DNA of 9,751 bases from Cyclobacteriaceae bacterium (GCA_025363495.1 JANYDR010000431.1:1-9751), one strand, 5' to 3'; numbered from the stretch's first letter, positions 1 to 6,814 are shown. The notes: generated from the sequence alone by a model not told the origin. Numbers and translations: made by a program.

Positions 1-599
1 CAATTAAAAACATCGTTCGTTCAGGTCGCAAGATCATGTTGGTCGCTACCAAAAAACAGGCGAAGGACATCATCGTTGAAGAAGCGACCCGTCTTAACAT
101 GCCGTTCGTAACAGAACGCTGGTTGGGTGGTATGCTTACCAACTTTGCTACGATCCGCAAGTCATTGAAGAAACTTGCTCAGATCGACAAACTGATGAAG
201 GACGAAGCGTTCACCAATCTTGCAAAACGCGAGCGTCTGATGATCTCACGTGAGAAAGCAAAGCTTGAGAAATTACTAGGCGGTATTACTGATCTGAACC
301 GTCTTCCGGCAGCATTGTTTGTGATCGACGTAAAGCGCGAGCACATTGCTGTAGCCGAGGCACAGAAATTGAATATTCCGGTATTCGCGATGGTGGATAC
401 AAACTCAGATCCTTCCGACATTGATTTCCCGATCCCGGCGAATGATGATGCATTCAAGTCGATTTCAGTGATTACCAAATATATTGGTAAAGCCATTGAG
501 GAGGCATTGATGGAGCGCAAGAAAGACAAGGAAGAAGCAGGTTCTAAGAAAGATGAAGAAGAGAAACGCAAAGTGGACGAACCGGTTCATGAAGCGTAA
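1..599 (+). CDS. rpsB: 30S ribosomal protein S2, 5' end outside window
   Basis: Structural protein of the small ribosomal subunit, bound on the solvent side of the 30S head region and helped onto the ribosome by S1 in many bacteria. The reading frame is open from the window edge (first full codon at 3) and ends at TAA 597-599. It shows the S2 signatures WLGGMLTN, LPAALFVIDVKREHIAV, IPVFAMVDTNSDP and the IPANDDA segment. About 198 residues are visible. Compared with the roughly 240-residue E. coli protein, some 60 N-terminal residues lie upstream. The first ATG at 36 is internal and not the start. The last 25 or so residues form a Lys/Glu-rich charged tail, a part of S2 that varies between lineages. 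An intrinsic terminator follows directly, then tsf, the usual partner gene. Confidence 0.97.
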   Translation, partial: IKNIVRSGRKIMLVATKKQAKDIIVEEATRLNMPFVTERWLGGMLTNFATIRKSLKKLAQIDKLMKDEAFTNLAKRERLMISREKAKLEKLLGGITDLNRLPAALFVIDVKREHIAVAEAQKLNIPVFAMVDTNSDPSDIDFPIPANDDAFKSISVITKYIGKAIEEALMERKKDKEEAGSKKDEEEKRKVDEPVHEA

Positions 600-621
600 C
601 CGATAGATAGCAAACGTATTG

Positions 622-662
622 ATCGTCCTGCTCCCTGATCGGTGGCAGGACGATTTTTTTTT
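622..662 (+). terminator. Rho-independent terminator after rpsB
   Basis: A perfect 10-bp stem pairs 622-631 (ATCGTCCTGC) with 645-654 (GCAGGACGAT). Further imperfect G/C pairing lies inside it, and a run of T follows through 662. It begins 22 bp after the rpsB stop and lies between rpsB and tsf, so it should end or attenuate rpsB transcription before tsf. Confidence 0.85.
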
Positions 663-684
663 AAATCGAAGTCACATTACTTGT

Positions 685-729
685 CTGTAGCTGCGAACCA
701 CCTGTAACTTGCAACCTGTAACCGGCAAC
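685..729 (+). repeat. Degenerate heptanucleotide tandem array (unit about YTGYAAC)
   Basis: Six 7-bp words lie in the rpsB-tsf gap: CTGTAGC (685) and TGCGAAC (692), a 3-bp interruption, then CTGTAAC (702), TTGCAAC (709), CTGTAAC (716) and CGGCAAC (723). Equivalently there are three copies of a 14-bp unit at 685, 702 and 716. The array lies after the rpsB terminator and ends 37 bp before the tsf start, so it probably overlaps the tsf promoter or 5' leader. Its function is unknown. Two other intergenic gaps in this window carry arrays of the same 7-bp period but a different unit. Confidence 0.7.
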
Positions 730-766
730 AAAGAAAGAATTAAATAATTTACTAAACTGTATTATC

Positions 767-1600
767 ATGTCAACCATAACAGCACAAGATGTAAACAAGC
801 TCCGCACCATGACTGGTGCGGGTATGATGGATTGTAAAAAAGCATTGACTGAAGCCGAAGGCGATTTTGAAAAGGCCATTGAGATTTTAAGAAAGAAAGG
901 TCAGAAAGTTTCTGCATCCCGTTCAGATAAAGAAGCAAAAGAAGGCGCAGTATTTATTAAAGTTTCCGACGACAAGAAAGAAGGAATATTGATCGCATTG
1001 AATTGCGAAACAGATTTCGTTGCCATGACCGAAGATTTCCAAAATCTTGGTAAGCTGATCCTCGAGACTGCAGTAAAGAACAAGCCTGCTACTAAAGAAG
1101 AATTGCTGGCGATCAATGTTGGCGGATTGACTCTTGCTGAGAAGATCACGGAGTTAGTTGGTAAAATTGGTGAGCGTGTTGATGTAAGCTCGTATGTCCA
1201 GATGAAGGGTGAAGCAATTGTTGCTTATGTTCATGCTGGAAGTAAACTGGGCGTACTGGTTTCATTGAAAGGTGTGAATGGTAAGGATATTACTGAGGCC
1301 GGCAAAGATGTTGGTATGCAGATCGCTGCCATGAACCCTGTTGCGGTTGATGAGAAATCAGTTGACAAGAGCGTGATCGAAAAAGAAATTGAGATAGCGA
1401 AAGCACTTATCCTGGCAGAAGGCAAGCCTGAGAACATGGTAGAAAAAATTGCTGCCGGTAAGCTTAATAAGTTCTTCAAGGACAACACGTTGTTGCCGCA
1501 GATATTTGTGAAAGACAGTTCGAAGACTGTTGCTCAGTACCTTGATAGCGTAACGAAGGGATTGACTGTCGCTGAGTTTAAGAGAGTGGCGATCGGATAA
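767..1600 (+). CDS. tsf: Translation elongation factor Ts
   Basis: Cytoplasmic guanine-nucleotide exchange factor that releases GDP from EF-Tu and so recycles it for aminoacyl-tRNA delivery. The 277-residue product is full length for the family (E. coli 283). The N-terminal UBA-like domain (about 1-45) carries the signature TGAGMMDCKKAL at 16-27. The core carries TDFVA at 82-86, which in E. coli EF-Ts holds the Asp-Phe pair that disrupts the EF-Tu Mg/nucleotide site. The C-terminal part has the expected SKTVAQYL segment. The ATG at 767 gives the standard family N-terminus. The leader is A/T-rich without a convincing Shine-Dalgarno sequence, as is normal in Bacteroidota. tsf follows rpsB, but the terminator at 622-662 suggests it has its own promoter or depends on readthrough. 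A strong terminator follows the stop. Confidence 0.97.
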   Translation: MSTITAQDVNKLRTMTGAGMMDCKKALTEAEGDFEKAIEILRKKGQKVSASRSDKEAKEGAVFIKVSDDKKEGILIALNCETDFVAMTEDFQNLGKLILETAVKNKPATKEELLAINVGGLTLAEKITELVGKIGERVDVSSYVQMKGEAIVAYVHAGSKLGVLVSLKGVNGKDITEAGKDVGMQIAAMNPVAVDEKSVDKSVIEKEIEIAKALILAEGKPENMVEKIAAGKLNKFFKDNTLLPQIFVKDSSKTVAQYLDSVTKGLTVAEFKRVAIG

Positions 1601-1625
1601 TTCGCCCATCCTTCGTCCGACGAAT

Positions 1626-1655
1626 AAAAAAAGGGAGCCTCGTGCTCCCTTTTTT
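1626..1655. terminator. Intrinsic terminator after tsf, symmetric A and T tracts
   Basis: The stem GGGAGC (1633-1638) pairs with GCTCCC (1644-1649) around a 5-nt loop. Seven A precede it and six T follow, and these can extend the stem. It starts 25 bp after the tsf stop. The A tract on the left and T tract on the right mean it could work in both directions, so it could also stop leftward transcription coming from the broken permease region. Confidence 0.88.
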
Positions 1656-1761
1656 ATTCCCTTTCGTGAAATCATCCAAAGGATTCTTTAGATGGGAATC
1701 CGAGAAAAATTGCCAAAAATTGATGTAGATTAATTCTTTCTTTATAAGAAATTTAGCAGTC

Positions 1762-2022
1762 ATGGGAATGTTACTTAATTATTTAAGGCCAGTTTTCAGT
1801 CCTGTTACTTCTTTGCAATTAAACAAACTCAATAGAATATCGCAGTTAATATTTTTACGGCTACTTTCAACTCCCTCCGTATTGAAATTCATTACTTTTT
1901 CCATCGCTATTGGATTTTTTAGTACAGCTTTTGGCCAGTCCGGTTTTAAATTACTCGGAATGACGGAGTCAGGAAGCTTTGGCCATGGAAGCAGAAGAGA
2001 TTGTGAACTGAATTACCAATAA
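1762..2022 (+). pseudogene. 5' remnant of a secreted protein gene, possibly GloVer-repeat type
   Basis: The 86-residue frame contains a good secretion signal late in the sequence: a hydrophobic stretch with FITFSIAIGFFSTAFGQ at about 42-58, likely cut after GQ. The following stretch FKLLGMTESGSFGHG (about 61-75) resembles the LxGMT..GG..G.G unit of choice-of-anchor tandem-repeat GloVer-containing proteins, which are long secreted Bacteroidota proteins. Homology ends near 1990. The last ten or so codons (RRDCELNYQ) are antisense to the permease gene running the other way and are therefore not native. The true start is uncertain: ATG 1762 would put about 40 residues before the signal peptide, whereas TTG at 1882, just before KFITFS, gives an ordinary length. 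I infer a truncated, non-functional remnant. The family call rests on one short match. Confidence 0.5.
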
Positions 2023-3339
2023 AAATTTTCTTACCAAAAAAGAACTCTGGCCGCCTTCCATTATCAAGCGACCTCTAAGACTGAGCAATGGATTAAATCT
2101 TGTGATGATCCACGCGGGATAAATTCCAGCAGCCAAGCCGGTTAACATAGTAGCAATGAACAAGGTTATCATTAACAACGGTGAATGAAAAGGATCAAAA
2201 ACTATGGAGGTCTGCAGGAGATCATTCATCCATGGAAGTGCAACCCATGCGACCGCGACGGCAAGGGCACCAGAGATAAGTGCGAGGATCCAGGCTTCTG
2301 AAAGGAATTGTAACATTAATTGAGCTTTAGTTGCTCCTACTGTTTTGCGAATACCCACTTCTGAAGCGCGTGCCAGTGCATGGGCCGCCGAAAGATTGAT
2401 GAAGTTAGCGCAGGCCAGCAGAAGCACTGCAGCGCCTATCAATCCAAAGAATGTTAACCAGGAAGGATCTATGGCGCTTACGCCAGCGGCTCCGAAGGTT
2501 AGCGCTTTATTCAAATGAATATCGCTGACCGGCTGTATAGCAAGGCCACCCTTCATGAATGCTGTTGCGGCAGAGTCTACGTTGACATATTTATCAGCAA
2601 ACCGCCCAAGCAGCGCATTAAACCGCAATTCATTGAAATTCTCAGAGACTTTAATCAAAGTAGTAGTCGTCAACGCCCTCCATTCACCAGGCCCCGCCCA
2701 CGTTACACTCGGATCACCGTCTCCGCCATTGTTAAGAAATGCAGGATCTTTTACGTATGACAGCAACATCGAATAGGGAAAATTGCTATTGGCAGGAGCA
2801 TCCCCGATCACTGCACCCACAGTGATATCAAAGATTTCCCTGAATTTGAAAGTCTTGCCGATCGGGTCTTCTGTTCCAAAGAATTTTTTGGCAGTTGACT
2901 CCGTGAGCACGGCTTGATAGGGGACCTTCAACGCGTTCCGGGCATTACCGCTGATCTCCGTGATTGTGAAGATGTTTAGAAAGTCAGGCTCTACAATTAA
3001 AATAGTTTTCTCATTGAATTTCTTATGTTGATTAATACTGATCTTACTATCCCACCGTGGATGAACTAGCGATATGTGATCCAGTCCACCTCCCTCATTT
3101 CTCAATGCACTGGCAAGTTCAGGTGAAGTGTGAGGGTGGTGCTTAACGCTACCTTTCTCATTCCAGCTAGATATCACCCGGTAAATTCGATCGACGTCGT
3201 TATGATAGCTGTCGAAACTTCTTTGGTAAGAGATCCAAAGACCGATCAAGAGGCTGGTGCAAAGGCCAAGAGTAAGGCCGACAACATGAATGATGCTAGT
3301 TAGTCTTTGACGGATTAGGTGGCGAATCAAGCGACTCAT
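1969..3339 (-). CDS. FtsX/MacB-type ABC transporter permease, C-terminally truncated
   Basis: Inner-membrane permease of the MacB/FtsX type, a family that works with a separate ATPase to move or extract substrates at the periplasmic face. The 456 residues show a first membrane helix at about 18-37 (VVGLTLGLCTSLLIGLW) and a large extracytoplasmic domain from 40 to about 290. The first FtsX core domain follows, with NFINLSAAHALARASEVGIRKTVGA at 312-336 and helices near 294-310, 348-368 and 386-408. Bacteroidota members usually run near 800 residues with a second such half. Here the protein stops just after the conserved QFTIS (444-448), the start of that second half. The last 8 residues are read from antisense sequence of the facing secreted-protein remnant. 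ATG 3339 matches a slightly short but recognisable N-terminus. No ATPase gene is in view. It is probably a decaying half gene, though a stable fragment cannot be excluded. Confidence 0.85.
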   Translation of the reverse strand: MSRLIRHLIRQRLTSIIHVVGLTLGLCTSLLIGLWISYQRSFDSYHNDVDRIYRVISSWNEKGSVKHHPHTSPELASALRNEGGGLDHISLVHPRWDSKISINQHKKFNEKTILIVEPDFLNIFTITEISGNARNALKVPYQAVLTESTAKKFFGTEDPIGKTFKFREIFDITVGAVIGDAPANSNFPYSMLLSYVKDPAFLNNGGDGDPSVTWAGPGEWRALTTTTLIKVSENFNELRFNALLGRFADKYVNVDSAATAFMKGGLAIQPVSDIHLNKALTFGAAGVSAIDPSWLTFFGLIGAAVLLLACANFINLSAAHALARASEVGIRKTVGATKAQLMLQFLSEAWILALISGALAVAVAWVALPWMNDLLQTSIVFDPFHSPLLMITLFIATMLTGLAAGIYPAWIITRFNPLLSLRGRLIMEGGQSSFLVRKFLLVIQFTISSASMAKAS

Positions 3340-3433
3340 ATTTTTAGTCTTTAAGAGATTGGAAATGCGCCTTTTCGTTCGTTATGGAGTTATCTTACCT
3401 AGTGATAATACCTCTCGGATAAGGTCTCAGTAT

Positions 3434-3835
3434 TTATAACAATTTCCTCCCCATTATTTTCAATATAATATACGCCACATACGAAACACAGAAGATAATC
3501 AACCCATAAAGCACTGTAAGCAGCGCGACTTTTAATCCCCCGCAGATCACAGGAAATGGAACCGGTTCGGGTGAAGTTTCAAGTGCGCTAAAAGCAAATA
3601 GTAATCCAATAAGCGTAGACCATGCGCCCCAGGCAGCGGCAAGTGTGGCAATTCTCCTTATAGTTTCGATCCACACAGCATTGAGAGGTTTGCCCTGAAG
3701 GGTGACAATAAAAGCATAAATAATGATTCCACTGTTGATTAGCAGAAGAAACAGCAATGGAAACATAAAGGGCGCCCCACCTTCATAATGAAGGCCGATG
3801 AATGATGATGCCAGTAAAATTTTTGTTGCGATCAT
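3434..3835 (-). CDS. Mini MotA/TolQ/ExbB-like membrane protein, copy C
   Basis: Small inner-membrane protein of 133 residues resembling the three-helix core of MotA/TolQ/ExbB proton-channel proteins. Helix 1 (about 22-45) follows an ExbB-like EGGAPFMFPL motif at 18-27. Helix 2 is LAAAWGAWSTLIGLLFAF (65-82), followed by SALE. Helix 3 is GGLKVALLTVLYGLIIF (99-115), continuing to about 126. Full ExbB is about 240 residues with large cytoplasmic parts; here the helix 1-2 loop is only about 15-20 residues. The helix-3 glutamate of E. coli ExbB has no obvious counterpart. It is clearly paralogous to the gene at 4330-4731 and more distantly to 3981-4322. It lies 145 bp downstream of the middle copy and may have its own promoter. 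The permease remnant follows 94 bp later. No ExbD/TolR partner is nearby, so energy coupling is only a family-level suggestion. Confidence 0.8.
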   Translation of the reverse strand: MIATKILLASSFIGLHYEGGAPFMFPLLFLLLINSGIIIYAFIVTLQGKPLNAVWIETIRRIATLAAAWGAWSTLIGLLFAFSALETSPEPVPFPVICGGLKVALLTVLYGLIIFCVSYVAYIILKIMGRKLL

Positions 3836-3980
3836 GGTAGGTTAGTTAATGATTTCAACAAGCTTAACCAGTATATTGTAACAGAACTATTTTTTATGAC
3901 ATGTACTCTTTAAGACAAGGGATATTCACCCTTACATCATGGATTGGGCGAAAGGAGTTTTAGTCATGTCGAAAAGCTGA

Positions 3981-4322
3981 CTATGATGTTATATTCCTCG
4001 GAGATGAATTAAACCTGAGGTAAATAGCGAGCGGGATACAGATAATCATCAATCCAGTCATCATCACTCTCATGGCTACAGCGAATCCGTCAGCAAAAGC
4101 CTTTAATGCAAAAGTGCTGCTGGTGGATTCCAACGCATCAAAAGTTATGATTAGTCCCCATGCCACTGAAAAGGTCAACCAGGAAAGGGCTAATACTCCA
4201 AGATGAATGATTATATCGGCGGTGGCCGGTCTCGATCTTTTCAATCGATTAAGATATGCATACATGCCCATTACTATTGCAGTGTTTATTACAATCAGGA
4301 AGAAAAGTGGGATTTTGTTCAT
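3981..4322 (-). CDS. Divergent mini ExbB-like membrane protein, copy B
   Basis: A 113-residue three-helix membrane protein, the middle gene of the paralogous trio. It keeps the layout of its neighbours: helix 1 at about 5-23, helix 2 as LGVLALSWLTFSVAWGLIITF (41-61) followed by DALES, and helix 3 at about 79-101. It lacks the N-terminal GGAPF segment because the protein starts directly in helix 1. The GG-K-VAL-T--YG pattern of helix 3 has become DGFAVAMRVMMTG. The start codon lies only 7 bp after the TGA of the preceding gene (4330-4332), which indicates co-transcription and probably translational coupling. The kinship is visible mainly through the shared W-x-x-x-S...G-L...F-x-A-x-E spacing with the flanking copies; on its own it would be called a hypothetical membrane protein. 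Confidence 0.72.
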   Translation of the reverse strand: MNKIPLFFLIVINTAIVMGMYAYLNRLKRSRPATADIIIHLGVLALSWLTFSVAWGLIITFDALESTSSTFALKAFADGFAVAMRVMMTGLMIICIPLAIYLRFNSSPRNITS

Positions 4323-4329
4323 GCCCCGA

Positions 4330-4731
4330 TCATTTTACAGTGATTGACAGGTGCTGATTAATCAATTTCAGAATAATATAGGCCACTATTGACAGACTAA
4401 AAATAAATTGCCCATACAGTATTGTAATGAGTGCAACTTTCATCCCGCCGGATATTACCTGAAAGGGAATAATATATCCGGCTGTGCCGATGGCATCGAA
4501 AGCGAAGAATAGACCGGTAATAGTAGAAAAGGTTCCCCAGGCAGCGGCAAGCCCTCCAATTTGTTTGATCCATTCCAATAAAAAAGGATTTGCACTGCCT
4601 TTGATAATTATTAAGATTAGGCTATAGATGAAAAGCAAAAAATTAATGACCAGAAGCAAAGCAAGGATTACAGTAAAGGGTGCGCCTCCCTGAATGTGCA
4701 GATCAATTAAGTCGTCTATGGAGCTTATCAA
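4330..4731 (-). CDS. Mini MotA/TolQ/ExbB-like membrane protein, copy A
   Basis: A 133-residue inner-membrane protein and the first gene of the leftward trio. HIQGGAPFTVILALLL at 12-27 opens helix 1, which runs to about 43. Helix 2 is LAAAWGTFSTITGLFFAFDA (61-80). Helix 3 is GGMKVALITILYGQFIF (95-111), continuing to about 122. Helices 2 and 3 align closely with copy C, and both resemble the pore helices of MotA/TolQ/ExbB proteins. The start appears to be TTG at 4731: no ATG or GTG lies between the in-frame stop at 4747-4749 and the GGAPF motif, and TTG gives an N-terminus of nearly the same length as copy C. It is divergent from the histidine kinase gene across 144 bp, so the LytTR system could control it. 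Function is unknown beyond the family resemblance. Confidence 0.8.
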   Translation of the reverse strand: MISSIDDLIDLHIQGGAPFTVILALLLVINFLLFIYSLILIIIKGSANPFLLEWIKQIGGLAAAWGTFSTITGLFFAFDAIGTAGYIIPFQVISGGMKVALITILYGQFIFSLSIVAYIILKLINQHLSITVK

Positions 4732-4875
4732 GTTCGTTGGAAGTTTTTAAAACCAGATTTTCAATGTCGCAATTTATAAATTCAGAACAGTAACCTAATC
4801 CTGTCGGAAAGCCGAAAAGGTATTGAATTTCGTAGAAAGGGTAAGGTTTAGTTCTCTTAAAACCAATTTTGCTCA
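4732..4875. promoter_or_regulatory. Divergent promoter region between ExbB-like trio and LytS/LytTR pair
   Basis: This 144-bp A/T-rich gap separates the starts of two gene sets transcribed away from each other, so it must hold the promoter of the kinase gene and very likely that of copy A. I could not place a convincing match to the Bacteroidota -33 TTTG and -7 TAnnTTTG elements on either strand, nor a clear pair of LytTR direct repeats. It is reported from gene arrangement alone. Confidence 0.45.
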
Positions 4876-5952
4876 ATGGGAAAATTTTTTTTCATAATTA
4901 TGTCTATGAATCCTCCTGAAAAATTTGTTGATAATCTTTTTGGCAAGTATCGGTGGGTGGTTCATATTTTTTTTTGGATGCTCGTGCTGGCATTCTACGT
5001 AACATTCTTTGGTCGCAAGAACAGCAACTATTTTCAGACGTTCATTTTTGTAGGACTTCTAATGCCGGTAACGATTGGCACTACTTATTTTTTAAACTAT
5101 AACCTCGTTCCGCGCTTCCTGATGAAGGAACGTTATGGATTTTTTGTTTTATATTTTACCTATACGCTCATCGGTTCAATTTTCCTGGAAATGATGATTG
5201 CCATGCTCACATTCATGCTGCTGGCAGAAGTGAATATCAAAGACATGAGTCCGGCTTCGGTGGATGTTATTTTTCTGTTAACATCATTGCTGATGGTAGT
5301 ATTCCTCGGCGTTGCTATTAAAATGTTACTTTATTGGCGCACGTCCAAAGAGGAATATCAAAAATTAATGCGTGATAAGGTTGAAGCTGAATTGAGATTT
5401 TTGAAAGTTCAGCTCAATCCACATTTTTTATTCTATACATTAAATAATTTATACTACCTGACAACAGAAAAATCAGAAAGAGCACCTCAGGCGATACTTC
5501 AACTCAGCGGCATATTGGATTATGTGATGCATTCCAGCAAATCGATATTTGTTCCGCTCGTAAATGAATTGAAACAGGTTGAAAATTATGTCGCCCTCGA
5601 GCTCCTTCGGTATGAAGATCGTGTTAAAGTTGAAACGATTGTCACAGGCAAACCTGAAGATCATACTATTGGTCCCATGATATTGATTACACTTATTGAG
5701 AATGCATTCAAGCATGGAGTAATGAAATCAACCGGACAGTCGTGGATAAAACTTGCTGTCGATTGCACCGAAGCAGGCATTGGTATTGAGATCAGGAATG
5801 GTTACCGCAATAAAGCAACGGGTAATGGAATTGGTCTGGAAAATCTAAGGAACCAACTGAACTATCTTTACTCAGAGAAATATACTTTCAAGGTTAAAGC
5901 CGGTGAACCAGAGGAATTTTCAGTTAAAATGTTTTTATCCACTCCAAAATGA
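4876..5952 (+). CDS. LytS/YehU-like membrane sensor histidine kinase
   Basis: Sensor kinase that should autophosphorylate on histidine and pass the phosphate to the LytTR regulator encoded next. The 358-residue product has four predicted membrane helices at about 29-45, 52-74, 88-116 and 130-153, with no separate periplasmic sensor domain. A short linker leads to the His_kinase (PF06580) domain. The phospho-acceptor box is QLNPHFLFYTLNNL with His183; the family usually has Asn where this protein has Tyr187 (FNTLN). The ATP-binding part has the N-box LIENAFKHG (Glu275, Asn276, His280) and the G-box GNGIGLENL (316-324). The ATG at 4876 is the longest start; MSMNPPEKF from 4900 or 4906 is equally credible, because the first 8 residues add a hydrophobic leader untypical of the family. 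The stop overlaps the regulator start by 4 bp (ATGA), which implies translational coupling. Confidence 0.93.
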   Translation: MGKFFFIIMSMNPPEKFVDNLFGKYRWVVHIFFWMLVLAFYVTFFGRKNSNYFQTFIFVGLLMPVTIGTTYFLNYNLVPRFLMKERYGFFVLYFTYTLIGSIFLEMMIAMLTFMLLAEVNIKDMSPASVDVIFLLTSLLMVVFLGVAIKMLLYWRTSKEEYQKLMRDKVEAELRFLKVQLNPHFLFYTLNNLYYLTTEKSERAPQAILQLSGILDYVMHSSKSIFVPLVNELKQVENYVALELLRYEDRVKVETIVTGKPEDHTIGPMILITLIENAFKHGVMKSTGQSWIKLAVDCTEAGIGIEIRNGYRNKATGNGIGLENLRNQLNYLYSEKYTFKVKAGEPEEFSVKMFLSTPK

Positions 5953-6659
5953 AGTTTACCTGCCTGATAGTCGACGATGAGCCACTCGCGCGTAAGCTGA
6001 TTAGTTCTCATATTTCTAAAATGGAGAATCTGTCGCTTGCCGGCGAATGCAGTGATGCCATTGAGGCCGGGACTTTGTTACGAAGCAAAAAAGTTGACCT
6101 CATTTTTCTTGACATACAAATGCCGGAGATCACGGGTCTTCAATTTGTCAGCACACTAAAAAATCCCCCCTCCATAATATTCACAACCGCCCATAGAGAC
6201 TTTGCTCCGGAGGCGTTTGACCTTGATGTTGTTGATTATCTTTTAAAGCCAATTTCTTTTGAGCGTTTTATAAAAGCGGTAAATAAGTTCTTTGATCATC
6301 AGATGGGCTCAGTTGAACAGTTGCATAAGCAGGCAGGAGGGGAGACTTTTATTTACGTGAAGGCTGATCGTAAGACACACAAGATTTTGCTGGATGAAAT
6401 TATTTTCATTGAGAGCCTCGATGATTATGTGAAAGTCCATCTTGGCAACGAAGTACTGATAACCCGTGAGAACATTAGTTCTTTTGAACAGAAGCTTCAG
6501 GGCAACCAGTTTGTACGAATTCACCGGTCCTACATTGTAAATATTCATCGCATCAGCGCGATAGCCTCAGAGGGAATTGAAATTGCGAAAATACGATTGC
6601 CTTTTGGAAGGGCGTATAAAAAATCGGCGATGGCGTCGCTTTCGTTGAAAGAGGATTAA
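5949..6659 (+). CDS. LytTR-family response regulator
   Basis: Cytoplasmic DNA-binding response regulator of 236 residues. The receiver domain (about 3-115) has the acidic pair Asp9-Asp10, phospho-acceptor Asp55 in LIFLDIQMPE, the switch Thr80 in FTTAH and Lys100 in YLLKP, so every catalytic position is present. A LytTR domain (about 133-232) follows, with FIYVKADRK, the IIFIESLDDYVKVH strand pair and the conserved RIHRSYIVN at 190-198. LytTR domains bind paired direct-repeat sites through beta-strand loops. The start ATG lies inside the kinase stop, so the two are made from one transcript as a matched pair. Likely targets cannot be read from sequence; the divergent ExbB-like genes are the nearest candidates. 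No clear intrinsic terminator follows the gene. Confidence 0.95.
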   Translation: MKFTCLIVDDEPLARKLISSHISKMENLSLAGECSDAIEAGTLLRSKKVDLIFLDIQMPEITGLQFVSTLKNPPSIIFTTAHRDFAPEAFDLDVVDYLLKPISFERFIKAVNKFFDHQMGSVEQLHKQAGGETFIYVKADRKTHKILLDEIIFIESLDDYVKVHLGNEVLITRENISSFEQKLQGNQFVRIHRSYIVNIHRISAIASEGIEIAKIRLPFGRAYKKSAMASLSLKED

Positions 6660-6814
6660 ATCTCGTGCTTCGGAGCATCAATCTTATGGACCATTTTAAG
6701 CCATTGGCACTTTCAAGTTTCGGTTAGCAAAACGAAGGATTTTCTCCATCCATTGAGAACATTCCAAACTTTTTTTCCATCTTTGTCACTTGGGCTTACT
6801 CCCGCAAATCTTTA

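Noticed and set aside
685..729. Heptad arrays considered as CRISPR
   Set aside because: There are no 25-40 bp repeats with unique spacers of similar size; the 7-bp units are contiguous and degenerate.
1358..1675. Minus-strand 105-residue open frame overlapping the tsf end and terminator
   Set aside because: It is antisense to the well-supported tsf, runs through the terminator stem and has no recognisable domain.
1681..1701. Inverted repeat GGATTC/GAATCC downstream of tsf
   Set aside because: It is a 6-bp stem with a 9-nt loop in A/T-rich sequence, too short to assign a role; a strong terminator already lies just upstream.
1985..2001. Insertion sequence or transposon scar at the double-truncation point
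   Set aside because: No terminal inverted repeats, target duplication or transposase sequence is visible; a simple deletion or an assembly join fits better.
2515..2776. Plus-strand frames of 73 and 81 residues inside the permease gene
   Set aside because: They are antisense to a recognisable permease domain, and neither has membrane, signal or domain features of its own.
3967..4815. Similar 14-bp words TGTCGAAAAGCTGA (3967) and TGTCGGAAAGCCGA (4802) upstream of copies C and A, considered as a shared operator
   Set aside because: A 12-of-14 match between two 145-bp regions can arise by chance. The distances to the two start codons differ by about 60 bp, and no third copy was seen.
4830..4875. 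Bacteroidota -33/-7 promoter for the kinase gene near TAAGGTTTAG
   Set aside because: The -7 element matches only in part and no TTTG sits at the right distance upstream.
6660..6690. Possible terminator after the LytTR regulator, short stem TGCT/AGCA around TCGG
   Set aside because: It is only a 4-bp stem and no T run follows.
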